Shown here piece after piece: positions 9,951-18,541 of a stretch of 64,000 bases of DNA (the stretch's first letter is position 1; the number at the start of each line of letters is the position of its first letter). Below the pieces are notes generated by a model, which was given only the letters and a program-made list of their open reading frames with translations, was not told the DNA's origin and made no database searches. Position numbers and translations under genes: made by a program. Location of the stretch: assembly GCF_022267315.1 (NCBI RefSeq), contig NZ_JAIKLE010000016.1, positions 93,912-157,911 on the forward strand, in the 5' to 3' direction. This DNA is from Maribellus maritimus (GTDB lineage: Bacteria > Bacteroidota > Bacteroidia > Bacteroidales > Prolixibacteraceae).

Positions 9951-11432
9951 TTATTTTTCTTCATTTATATATAACTCGGTTGGTATAATTGCCTGATTTG
10001 TTTGAAAATCATACAAGCTCTGTATTTTAAGATTCAAAAGTTCGATTTTGTAATTTATTAAAGCTTGAGCGTAAGCCACCTTCATTTCAGAAAGCTGTTG
10101 CTGATAGAGATTTAAATCCATACCCGTCAGGTCGCCGTTTTCATAACGTTCCTGGTTAATCTCGTATGTTAACTGTGCATTTGTTTCGTTTTGCCTGGCA
10201 ATATCAATCTGGTTTAGCTGATTTTGTATATTACGATAAGCCTGTCGTATACCAATGATAATTTCATTTTTCTGATCTTCGTAATTCAACTGTTCAGATT
10301 GAATAGCTGCTTCCTGAGCCTGAATTCTTGCCTTTCTTTCCCCCCAGTCGAAAAGTGGAATACTAAAAGAAAGCGCTACTGAAGGACTCTTTGTTGGATT
10401 ATCGTACACCTGAGTAAGATTTCCGTTATCGCCGGTTATTCCATATCTTACGTTTAACGAGCCCTCAAATTCATTTAACGCTTTTGTTTCAATCATGGCA
10501 AACTGGCTTGTTTCAATATCGATTTCACGTTGCCTGAGTTCCATTCTTGAAGCCAAACCATTATCAATCGCCTTCTCGAGATCAACACTAACAGGATTTG
10601 CTTCAACATCAGCAAAAACCAGTATATCTGTGTATAAATCCATACCCAAGTATAATTTCAACTGGTCTTTTGCATTTTCAAATGATACTTCAGCATCCTG
10701 AACTGAAGATTTTGACTGGGCTAAGTTTAATTCGGCTTGGTACAACTCTTCTTTAGCTGCCAATCCCGCATCAACTTTATTTTTTATAATATTGTAGCTG
10801 GTTTGTGTATTCTCCTGTTCATCTCTGGCAATGTCGAGATTCATTTGAGACAAATAAACATTGTAGAAGAATTGCGTTACACTCCTTTCCAGGTTCAACC
10901 TTTGCATGGCGTAACTGATATTTGCATTCTCCAGATTCAATTCCAGCTCTTTTAACTGAAGTTTCAACCGGTTATATGTGAACAGAGGTTGATTAAAATT
11001 TAAATATAAATTATTATAAAAAACTTTACTTTCCGAGTTATTCGCATCAGATAAACTTTTCTGCCAGCCAAACTCATTATTTAAAGAGATTGTTCCATCT
11101 GTAAAAAGAATGGGTTGTGCTACACGAAACAAACTACTGGTTTGCAAATTCTCGTTAGTGTACCATTCTGAAACCCTGCTATCGAACATCCTGCTTCTGC
11201 TGAAATTAAGTGGCTCAACATCTAAAGAAAACCTGGACTTTAAAGCTGCTCGCTGTGCTTCAAGGTTTTTCTGGAAGCGGGTAAGATTAAGCAACGATTG
11301 TTTAATATCGGGACTTTCCGTTTCTGCATACTGCAACGCTTTGTCAAGTGTTAAAGCCTCCTGTGCTCTTAGTTCTATAAAACTAAAAACCAATAAAAGC
11401 CCCAAGATTGCAAGATTGTGTAATACTTTCAT
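9951..11432 (-). CDS. TolC-family outer-membrane efflux protein
   Basis: 493 aa with a cleavable signal peptide (about 1-23, ending LRAQ). The rest shows the internal duplication of TolC proteins: long amphipathic coiled-coil helices (FNAKDQ/ENAKDQLKLYLG type repeats) alternating with short beta stretches such as KSPSVALSFSIPLFDWG. It forms the trimeric outer-membrane exit duct. It lies 21 bp before the adaptor and 33 bp after the ABC-2 permease/M1-like gene and is the only TolC in the operon. Confidence 0.94.
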   Translation of the reverse strand: MKVLHNLAILGLLLVFSFIELRAQEALTLDKALQYAETESPDIKQSLLNLTRFQKNLEAQRAALKSRFSLDVEPLNFSRSRMFDSRVSEWYTNENLQTSSLFRVAQPILFTDGTISLNNEFGWQKSLSDANNSESKVFYNNLYLNFNQPLFTYNRLKLQLKELELNLENANISYAMQRLNLERSVTQFFYNVYLSQMNLDIARDEQENTQTSYNIIKNKVDAGLAAKEELYQAELNLAQSKSSVQDAEVSFENAKDQLKLYLGMDLYTDILVFADVEANPVSVDLEKAIDNGLASRMELRQREIDIETSQFAMIETKALNEFEGSLNVRYGITGDNGNLTQVYDNPTKSPSVALSFSIPLFDWGERKARIQAQEAAIQSEQLNYEDQKNEIIIGIRQAYRNIQNQLNQIDIARQNETNAQLTYEINQERYENGDLTGMDLNLYQQQLSEMKVAYAQALINYKIELLNLKIQSLYDFQTNQAIIPTELYINEEK

Positions 11433-11465
11433 TTTTGATTTATTTATTTTCTTGATTTAATTGTT

Positions 11466-14400
11466 CTAAAGCTCAACTATTTTTACGGCATCAGCAAAAA
11501 CAACTCTTCCTTGTGACTTGTTGGAAAGTTCAACCAGTGCAGTATCCGAGGTAAAATAAAATGCCCCAAGGTGATTCCATCCTTCATCGGCATTTTGGAT
11601 ACTTAAGGATTGTTCTTCCGGGCCTTCATCAGAATGTATTGTAAAATGATACTCTCCCTGCTCTCTATCTCTTCCTCCCGGCCCCCTTCTAAAACCTCTT
11701 GATTTATAAAGATAATAATACACATCATAATATCCGGGCTTTTTAACAGGCACATGCCATTTGGCCATTTGAGATCCATCGCCACTTTTTATATAATATC
11801 CGGAACGAACATAAGTACCGTAAAAATCTGTATTGGTAATCGCCGTCCAGGTTGTTGGCGGGCGCCAGCTATTCATTCCCTGGTATTTTGATCCTCCTTC
11901 ATCTTCATTGATTATCCATTTTTCCAAAAGACTAACCTTCTTATTACTTGTTACCTCAAATTGCGGGTCTTCGTTATCCACAACAGTTTCGTTAGGCAAT
12001 GAAGTTTGTACCGGAAGCTCGGTTAGCAATTCACCTTCAAAAGGAATGGCTTTCAAATCTTCTTCAACATCGCGAAATCCTTCGGTAATTACCTGTGGAA
12101 TATTCTTCGAGGTCATCGTATTAATCATAATCATTCGTGGTTCCGAATTTAACAGATAACTTATCTCTTTTGTCTGGTGTGGCTCAAGATAGATAAGCTT
12201 ATTGATTAAATCGTCGCCTCCGGGCGGACCAAAGCCTGGTCCACCACCTCCTAAGCGGAAAATCACTTTAATAAGTCCCTCTGTATCAGAAAAATTTGTT
12301 GTTTTAAACTTAATCATCGTCCGCATCATTTCTCCTGATTTTACTTTAACTGCAGTAATCGGAGAAATTAAAAAGCCGGGAAGTGCTTTGGCTTTAAACC
12401 AATCGTCCATTATAGGTATCAACTCTATTCCAAATTCATTTTTAATTCTTTGGTCAAAATCTTCAAACGAAATATTTTTAAACCGATATTCTTTGAGAAC
12501 ATTTTGCAGGAAAGTTGCAAATTCTTCCATACCGGCTTCATATTGAATTTTCGAGAAAAGAGCATCTCCCTTTAATTTTATCACATTATCAATTATAGCC
12601 TTTTGGTTCACATCAGCTAAAATTTCTTCAAATGTACTGTCCTGCAATGCGATGTTGGCTTTTTCGTCTTCACTGATTCCAGACATATCGCGCATAAATA
12701 CCGACCTCATATCCACTTCCTGGTTTTTAAGATAAGCTTCAAATACTCGGTTGGTAATGGGCCAAGTGTCTGATTGGATATTATTTTGGAAGTTGTAAAA
12801 AAGTGGGAAAGCAAAATAGGGACTTGCAGTTGTAATTACTGTTCCTCCTCCCGGGCCACCTCTAAAATCAGTCTGTTCTTCTTCGGTAAATGCTCTTAGA
12901 AACTGCCCCAATACGCGCATTTGTATATCCTCCGGGGTTTGCGAACCTCCACGGCCACGATTCCCCCAACGTTCCATCCTTTTTTTTGAGCCTTCAAAAT
13001 CTGCTTCGCGTAACATAAAACCTTTTTCAGGCATTAGTATCTGTTCGGGTTGTACATATTCCTGGCAGGAAGTCCAGGAGCGCGGATACGTTTTGAATTG
13101 AGCAGGTGCTTCAACCAAAGCCAGTCTTTCAAAAGCGTATTCAAGATTATATGTTCTTTCAAAGTCCTCAAGTTGCTCGTTAATTAAACTTGGAATCGTA
13201 TCCTTAATTTCATTAAATGCTTCAGAAAAGTATTTATGCCCTTCCATCAACCAAACTCCATATTCTAAACTATCGGTTTCCATTTTCAAGTACTCATAAT
13301 TTCCGATAGCAAGAGAAAGCTGGGTTAAAGGATGTTCATTTTCAAAAGTGAACTGTCCGGCAGCAACTTCATTAATTTTTCCTTGTGAGATTGCTTGTAA
13401 ACCGGGAGTTGTGGTAACCTTTAAATTATAATTTACAAACTGATTATGATTCCAGCTCACATCTTCCGAGCTGTATGTTACACCAGTTCCAGGATACCAA
13501 TTCGCTTCGGGTGTTAACAAAACATACTGTGGAGTGAGAAAAGCATATCTCTTATCTACATTTATTACAAATTTTCCATATTTCTCCTGAATGGTTTCTT
13601 CATCAATATCGAGATAACAAAGCGCTTCATTAATCTTCCCTGAATATTTAAATTCTATTTCAGCTTCCTCACCGGGTTGAAGATTTACATTTTCCGAAAT
13701 AAAAATCAGATGTTTTTCACGAGTGAAAGATGTTTCTTTTCCTGTTAATTTAATACTTTCAATTCTTAAGCCACTGTTCAAATTAAAAATCAATTTGTTT
13801 AAAGGAACATTGTTTTCATTCTTTAACGTTATGTCCGATAAAACATCAATGATTTCTCCCTCGTGTTTTAAATCAATGGTATTGGATAAAATAACCGGAA
13901 TCTTCTCTTTCACGTACTGGTTATTGAGTTCAACTACCTCTGTTCGAAATCTTTCAGTTTGCTTAAACTCATCAACATGTCTGTAAGCAAGATAACCACC
14001 TACTCCGATAAAAAGTACGCTGAAAATCAGTGAAATATATGTCATGGCTTCGGACTGAGGAAGTCTCTTTAACAAAAAGATTGTCAGGAAAATAAAACCA
14101 ATTCCAAGAAAAAAGTATATCCCCCTGTGATTAAGTATAACATTGATATTGCCAAAACCAACGATATCCGAATTTAACATCGGGATATTATATGCCATGT
14201 AATCAAAAAGGTAATAGTATTTTGCCTGAAGCAGGAACAAAGTTATTCCAATGTACCCCAGAATCAAAACAAAAGTAATTGCCTGGTTACGAATGACACT
14301 CATCAAAAGAAAAGATAAGCCCATTATAAAAAGAAGCGTTGGAACACTTACCGCAACGAGATAAAATCCATAAGAAATCCAGCTTATCGAAGTTTCCTGG

Positions 14401-14810
14401 GCCAACAAATTAAAAATGAGGGCCATGCCAATAACCACTATATTTAAAACCAAAAATACCTGGAGGTTTCCCCATGTTTTTCCGATAACATATTCACTGT
14501 TGGTCATCGAGCGCATATAAATTACCTCGGTGGTATCCAGTTTTTTATCACGTTTTAAAAAATCGGAAGCCAGAAAAACAGCAATTACCGCCTGCGCAAC
14601 ATTCAGAATTAGCAAGTTAAAATAAGGGATTGCACTTGGAATACTTCGAATGGCCCATCCGTCGCCGCCACCACCTTCTATTACCATACCGAAATTTATT
14701 CCAAATAACACCAAAAGTGATAAAATACTAAAGATTCTGAAGAACCAGCTTCGGAGCAATGTTTTACGCTCGTATTTGGCAATTGAAAATATATTGTGTA
14801 ATGAAATCAT
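11466..14810 (-). CDS. ABC-2 permease with degenerate M1-peptidase-like and golvesin-like domains
   Basis: 1114 aa. Residues about 15-275 carry six to seven membrane helices of an ABC-2 permease. Residues about 290-850 resemble the M1 aminopeptidase fold found fused to such permeases in Bacteroidota (N-terminal beta domain, then a catalytic-like domain containing PEKGFMLRE). No HExxH zinc motif exists anywhere: the corresponding place reads NFQNNIQSDTWP, followed by NRVFEAYL where the enzyme would carry its third zinc ligand. It is therefore probably a pseudo-enzyme. Residues about 985-1114 form a beta domain ending GWNHLGAFYF...VVFADAVKIV, resembling golvesin C-terminal/Xly carbohydrate-binding domains. 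It follows the ATPase by 21 bp and is its membrane partner. The large extracytoplasmic part may bind a peptide, glycan or other pump components. Confidence 0.85.
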   Translation of the reverse strand: MISLHNIFSIAKYERKTLLRSWFFRIFSILSLLVLFGINFGMVIEGGGGDGWAIRSIPSAIPYFNLLILNVAQAVIAVFLASDFLKRDKKLDTTEVIYMRSMTNSEYVIGKTWGNLQVFLVLNIVVIGMALIFNLLAQETSISWISYGFYLVAVSVPTLLFIMGLSFLLMSVIRNQAITFVLILGYIGITLFLLQAKYYYLFDYMAYNIPMLNSDIVGFGNINVILNHRGIYFFLGIGFIFLTIFLLKRLPQSEAMTYISLIFSVLFIGVGGYLAYRHVDEFKQTERFRTEVVELNNQYVKEKIPVILSNTIDLKHEGEIIDVLSDITLKNENNVPLNKLIFNLNSGLRIESIKLTGKETSFTREKHLIFISENVNLQPGEEAEIEFKYSGKINEALCYLDIDEETIQEKYGKFVINVDKRYAFLTPQYVLLTPEANWYPGTGVTYSSEDVSWNHNQFVNYNLKVTTTPGLQAISQGKINEVAAGQFTFENEHPLTQLSLAIGNYEYLKMETDSLEYGVWLMEGHKYFSEAFNEIKDTIPSLINEQLEDFERTYNLEYAFERLALVEAPAQFKTYPRSWTSCQEYVQPEQILMPEKGFMLREADFEGSKKRMERWGNRGRGGSQTPEDIQMRVLGQFLRAFTEEEQTDFRGGPGGGTVITTASPYFAFPLFYNFQNNIQSDTWPITNRVFEAYLKNQEVDMRSVFMRDMSGISEDEKANIALQDSTFEEILADVNQKAIIDNVIKLKGDALFSKIQYEAGMEEFATFLQNVLKEYRFKNISFEDFDQRIKNEFGIELIPIMDDWFKAKALPGFLISPITAVKVKSGEMMRTMIKFKTTNFSDTEGLIKVIFRLGGGGPGFGPPGGDDLINKLIYLEPHQTKEISYLLNSEPRMIMINTMTSKNIPQVITEGFRDVEEDLKAIPFEGELLTELPVQTSLPNETVVDNEDPQFEVTSNKKVSLLEKWIINEDEGGSKYQGMNSWRPPTTWTAITNTDFYGTYVRSGYYIKSGDGSQMAKWHVPVKKPGYYDVYYYLYKSRGFRRGPGGRDREQGEYHFTIHSDEGPEEQSLSIQNADEGWNHLGAFYFTSDTALVELSNKSQGRVVFADAVKIVEL

Positions 14811-14831
14811 CTTTCTTAGTTATTATATCTG

Positions 14832-15725
14832 TTACGCATTAGACCACTGATTTAGTTTATTCTCCATAAAATGAACATAAGCATGCTCAAGATTAGGAGC
14901 AATTCTTTCACCTTTATAACCGTTAATATCTTCCGAAACAACCTGCACCTCCCATCCTGCAGCAACAGGAATAGTTGAAATCACCGGGTATTTTTCATTA
15001 ATTTCCATATACTCAGTTTCAGTGGCTTTGATGAGCCACACACTTCCTTCGGCTTCTTTTACAAGCTGTTCGGGTGAACCGGAAAAAGCAAGTTGCCCTC
15101 TGTTCAACAAAGCCATATTGTCGCAGGTACTTGAAATATCTCCTACAATGTGTGTTGACAAAATAATTACTACATCGCGTGTACTGATATTTGAAAGCAG
15201 ATTCCGGAAACGAATACGTTCTTCAGGGTCAAGACCGGTGGTCGGTTCATCAACGATAATAATTTTTGGATCGTTGATAAGCGCCTGAGCTATTCCAAGC
15301 CTCCTTTTCATACCTCCTGAAAGTTTATTGGCATTTCTGTCTCTGGCTTCGAACAGGCCCACTTCCTCTAACATCTGATCCACGGAATTTCTGCGAACCG
15401 AACCGTTTTTCATTCCAGCTAAACGGGCTGTATAATCTAAAAATTCATATGTTTTCAATTTGGAAAAAAAACTGAAGTCCTGCGGCAAATATCCAAGCAT
15501 CGAGCGAATTTCTCTTCTGTTCTTTGATAAATCATAACCATCGAAAGTAACTTTCCCGCTGCTCGGTTTCATTAATGTTACCAAAATACGCATTAATGTT
15601 GATTTACCCGCACCGTTAGGGCCAAGCAAACCAAACATACCATTTGGGATTTCAAGATTCAGATTTTTTATGGCATAGTATCCGTTGGGATAAACTTTGT
15701 TCAGATTTTCGATTTTTATATGCAC
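14832..15725 (-). CDS. ABC transporter ATP-binding protein
   Basis: 297 aa, a complete ABC nucleotide-binding domain: Walker A GPNGAGKST (Lys41), Q-loop GYLPQDF, signature LSGGMKRR, Walker B IIVDEPTTGLDPE and switch STHIVGD. A C-terminal extension of about 80 residues is typical of ATPases serving ABC-2 permeases. It is the first gene of the seven-gene operon. Its sequence is strikingly close to the ATPase domain ending the RND fusion (both have GMFGLLGPNGAGKST and RIRFRNLL), so the two probably arose by duplication. Partner: the permease at 11466-14810. Confidence 0.95.
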   Translation of the reverse strand: MHIKIENLNKVYPNGYYAIKNLNLEIPNGMFGLLGPNGAGKSTLMRILVTLMKPSSGKVTFDGYDLSKNRREIRSMLGYLPQDFSFFSKLKTYEFLDYTARLAGMKNGSVRRNSVDQMLEEVGLFEARDRNANKLSGGMKRRLGIAQALINDPKIIIVDEPTTGLDPEERIRFRNLLSNISTRDVVIILSTHIVGDISSTCDNMALLNRGQLAFSGSPEQLVKEAEGSVWLIKATETEYMEINEKYPVISTIPVAAGWEVQVVSEDINGYKGERIAPNLEHAYVHFMENKLNQWSNA

Positions 15726-15896
15726 TGCTTAAATCTATTTTGATTAAACACTGATTTGGACTTACAAGCAATTAAATAGTTTAAATTTGGTATACATTTT
15801 TATTGAATTGTTACAAATTGACAACTCAAAAACAGAAGTAAAATAAAACATCCGTACGTTGAACCATTGAAATAAAAAACAAAGGGGCATAGATAA

Positions 15897-15928
15897 CAAA
15901 CTTATTGTTAACACATTATTAAAACAAA
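15897..15928 (-). promoter_or_regulatory. Candidate promoter of the RND/ABC operon
   Basis: Read on the minus strand, TTTG (15928-15925), a 20-nt spacer, then TAAGTTTG (15904-15897). This matches the Bacteroidota -33/-7 consensus TTTG-N19..20-TAnnTTTG and implies a 5' leader of roughly 165 nt before the ATPase start at 15725. Confidence 0.5.
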
Positions 15929-15970
15929 AGAATAAACTTTAAAACGGTGCCTTAAGATAACAATTATGAT

Positions 15971-15998
15971 AAAAAAAGCCCCATAAAAATGGAGCTTT
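15971..15998 (-). terminator. Intrinsic terminator downstream of the small pseudogene
   Basis: A ten-position stem with one mismatch (15975-15984 with 15989-15998, loop AAAA), followed on the minus strand by a run of T (15977-15971). It lies about 70 bp past the stop of the degraded reading frame at 16069-16242. Confidence 0.6.
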
Positions 15999-16068
15999 CT
16001 TCTACAATGCAAACTAACCCTACAGTTGCACCTGAAATGAATGGTTCAAACACTCTCTCAAAACAATT

Positions 16069-16242
16069 TTATATTCTCTTCTTTCGACCTGATTCAACAA
16101 AGGCAGAAGCGCCTGATTTAAATTGAACCGAAACTACCTGCTCATCTTTTGCTGCATCAGCCATTTTAGGTTTCTCATGTGCACAACTTACTGCTTACAC
16201 AAACATAAAAAGCAATGTAAATAATAAATACTTTTTTTTCAA
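16069..16242 (-). pseudogene. Decayed small lipoprotein gene, probable paralogue of the next gene
   Basis: Read on the minus strand from a TTG at 16242, the frame gives LKKKYLLFTLLFMFV, a TAA stop at 16197-16195, then AVSCAHEKPKMADAAKDEQ and about 23 more residues before TAA at 16071-16069. The stop sits inside what would be a lipoprotein signal peptide (lipobox AVSC), so the frame looks inactivated. LLFT and EKPKM recur at matching places in the intact protein at 16446-17036, and both are followed by similar hairpin terminators. I read this as a duplicated gene that was truncated and lost. A non-coding origin cannot be excluded. Confidence 0.5.
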
Positions 16243-16390
16243 GGCTACCTTCTGTTACTTGTTTGTTCTATTAGAAACGACTCAAAAGTCAATACACAGT
16301 TACACCTTCAATACAACTTATCAACAAACAACTATTAACAGATAACAAACAACGCAAAAGCTTTAATAACCAAAATCTCCAAAACGCATA

Positions 16391-16416
16391 AAAAAAGGCC
16401 CTGCAACCGCAGAGCC
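16391..16416 (-). terminator. Intrinsic terminator of the small secreted-protein gene
   Basis: The stem 16397-16404 / 16409-16416 has one mismatch and a 4-nt loop. It is followed on the minus strand by a run of T (16396-16391 and beyond) and lies about 30 bp past the stop at 16446. Confidence 0.75.
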
Positions 16417-16445
16417 CTAACTAAACTAAACCATTTTCTTATCTA

Positions 16446-17036
16446 TTATTTAACCAGACTAAACGCATATTCATCGCTTAATGAACTAAGAATAACAGTG
16501 TATTCTCCGGAATCCAGTTTTGAAAGATCGTAACCTGAACTAACGGCGAAGTTTTTTCCAAGTTTTGATTTGTAAACCAAATCGCCCTTACTGTAAATAG
16601 AAAGATTCAAATTTTCTTTATCAAAATTCAGGTAAGAAAATTTCAAAACATTGTCTTTGTAATCAAAGTAAGGATCAAAGCTCAACTTTGAATCACCAAC
16701 ATTAATCCCCCTATGGGCAACTTCAATGTCTCTTGACAACTGAGTGTCATTCACTTTCAGATTAAGAACGTAACTTCCATCCTCCAGGTTTGCAAAGTCA
16801 AAAACTTTCTGATAATCGGTTAATGGCTTGTTTGATTCTTTATAATATACCATTGAACCATCTTCAGCTTCGATGCTCAGCTCAAAATAAGCTGCTTTTT
16901 CATTTGTAATTGCCACGATAGCTCTATCGGCTGTTAATGGAATTACATTCATTTTCGGTTTCTCAACTGCACCGGCAATTGCTGCAATTGCGAATGCTGT
17001 TACTGTAAATAATAATTTAATTGTTTTCATAACCAT
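16446..17036 (-). CDS. Small secreted protein of unknown function
   Basis: 196 aa. A clear signal peptide (about 1-23, ending AIAGAVE) precedes a mature part of about 170 residues rich in beta-strand patterns with no cysteines. The C-terminus (LDSGEYTVILSSLSDEYAFSLVK) superficially resembles the strand pattern of T9SS C-terminal domains, but the protein is too short to be a normal cargo. The ORF begins MVMK; the second Met (17030) is an equally good start. It has its own terminator and a candidate -7 element, so it is monocistronic. I do not recognise the family. An apparent broken paralogue lies downstream. Confidence 0.75.
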   Translation of the reverse strand: MVMKTIKLLFTVTAFAIAAIAGAVEKPKMNVIPLTADRAIVAITNEKAAYFELSIEAEDGSMVYYKESNKPLTDYQKVFDFANLEDGSYVLNLKVNDTQLSRDIEVAHRGINVGDSKLSFDPYFDYKDNVLKFSYLNFDKENLNLSIYSKGDLVYKSKLGKNFAVSSGYDLSKLDSGEYTVILSSLSDEYAFSLVK

Positions 17037-17051
17037 TCAATTTTTTTTGTT

Positions 17052-17076
17052 TGACATGAATGTCAGTACAAACATA
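17052..17076 (-). promoter_or_regulatory. Candidate -7 element plus 14-bp palindrome before the secreted-protein gene
   Basis: TATGTTTG on the minus strand (17076-17069) matches the TAnnTTTG -7 consensus; no good -33 TTG is visible. Immediately downstream, TGACAT-GA-ATGTCA (17052-17065) is a palindrome placed where a repressor or an mRNA 5' stem could act. The rest of 17077-17395 is very AT-rich with no gene I can support. Confidence 0.35.
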
Positions 17077-17395
17077 TATGTTTTTCAGCATAGTGTTGTA
17101 AAACATATATTAAAATTATTTGAAATAAATGTAAAATTAACATTCAAAATTAACATTGATATTTTTTTCTCATAAAACACTGATAAACAATACCAATAAA
17201 GAAATTTTGCTTTATAACAAAATTCGTGCCAAACTTGAAACAACCATATTAACTAATCAATAAATTACAAAAGAAGGCATTTTGACTATTCTCTAATTTT
17301 ATAAGTTATTCGCTATTTACACTTAACAAGTATTATATTTCGCTCTGATTTATTGCGTTGAACAAACCTTAAATAAAACCAACATTGATTGTCGC

Positions 17396-18541
17396 ATGCC
17401 CAAATCGCCACAATGGATAAATTCAGAAAAACGAGATCGTACTATTTTCATATTACTTTTCTCTTGTTTGGTCTCCGGTATTCCCTTCACAAATTTAACC
17501 TACGGACAGGAAAGCCTTAGGCTAAGTTATATGTTTGGCAATATTCATCCTCATAACAGTTTAATTACACCATTAATAAAAAAGCCTGTAAAGGGATTCA
17601 CTGTAGATTACACATGGAAAAACAACCGCGGCGAAAAATGGAGACAATATTTTAATTACCCGAACCACGGTATTAGTTACAACTATATGTCATATGGAAA
17701 TCCTGAAATTCTGGGAAATTCTCATTCTCTTTTATACTATCTTCAGTTTTCTTTTCTACCTAAACACAAATTTTTCGATGCCGGAATTATTGAATATACG
17801 GGGATAGGCTACTTTGAAAAAAAATACGACCCCAATCACAATCCGGAAAATCAGGCAATCAGCACCTACTTTAATATTGGGGCTACCATCAGATTTTATA
17901 CAAGAATCAGAATAAAGCCAGTTTATATTGAATACTCAAGCGGACTAAACCACTTTTCCAACGCCTTAATAAAATCTCCCAATTTAGGGATAAACGTTAA
18001 GAACAAAAGTATCACCGTGGGATATGAATTTGAAGATCCTCCCGTTCGCAAAAACGCTCCAAAAACGGAAGGTAAAACAAAACCCCGCCATGAATTTTGG
18101 ATTTACGGAGCCACTGGAATAAAAGAAATAAAAGGAATAGAAAACAAAAACTACTTCCCGGTAAATGCGTCTTTAAATTACACCTACCGCACTTCGGTAA
18201 TTAATAAAATGGGAATAGGTCTGGATTTTGTTTACGATCCTTCCATTGAAGACTATGCATATCTAAACTATAATTACACCGGAGAGCCTCCTCTAAACTT
18301 TAGGTATGGAATAAGTTTACACAACGAATTTCTTCTTGGAAGAGCAGGAATATTTGCCTCATATGGATTAAATCTGCAGATGAACGAGTACTACACCCGC
18401 CAACGATATTATAAAGCAGGCGTAAAAGTTTACTTTAATAATCTAATAGGAGTTGTTTTATTGCGGGCAATTCCTTTATTTCGGGCTGATTTGTTGGAAT
18501 TTGGTATCGGATACCGAATTGCTCCTAAAAGCAAAAAATAA
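17396..18541 (+). CDS. PagL-like acyloxyacyl hydrolase (lipid A 3-O-deacylase family)
   Basis: 381 aa. After a charged N-terminal stretch, a hydrophobic signal segment lies at about 17-35 (ending TYGQ). The remainder is a beta-barrel pattern of alternating aromatic strands. The motif GLNHFSNA places His186 and Ser188 as in the His-x-Ser active site of PagL, and a following PNLGIN matches the family. The N-terminal barrel (to about residue 210) fits PagL. A second beta-rich half (about 220-381) makes the protein roughly twice PagL length. Predicted role: outer-membrane removal of acyl chains from lipid A. Its stop overlaps the start of comB (TAATG), implying translational coupling. Confidence 0.72.
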   Translation: MPKSPQWINSEKRDRTIFILLFSCLVSGIPFTNLTYGQESLRLSYMFGNIHPHNSLITPLIKKPVKGFTVDYTWKNNRGEKWRQYFNYPNHGISYNYMSYGNPEILGNSHSLLYYLQFSFLPKHKFFDAGIIEYTGIGYFEKKYDPNHNPENQAISTYFNIGATIRFYTRIRIKPVYIEYSSGLNHFSNALIKSPNLGINVKNKSITVGYEFEDPPVRKNAPKTEGKTKPRHEFWIYGATGIKEIKGIENKNYFPVNASLNYTYRTSVINKMGIGLDFVYDPSIEDYAYLNYNYTGEPPLNFRYGISLHNEFLLGRAGIFASYGLNLQMNEYYTRQRYYKAGVKVYFNNLIGVVLLRAIPLFRADLLEFGIGYRIAPKSKK

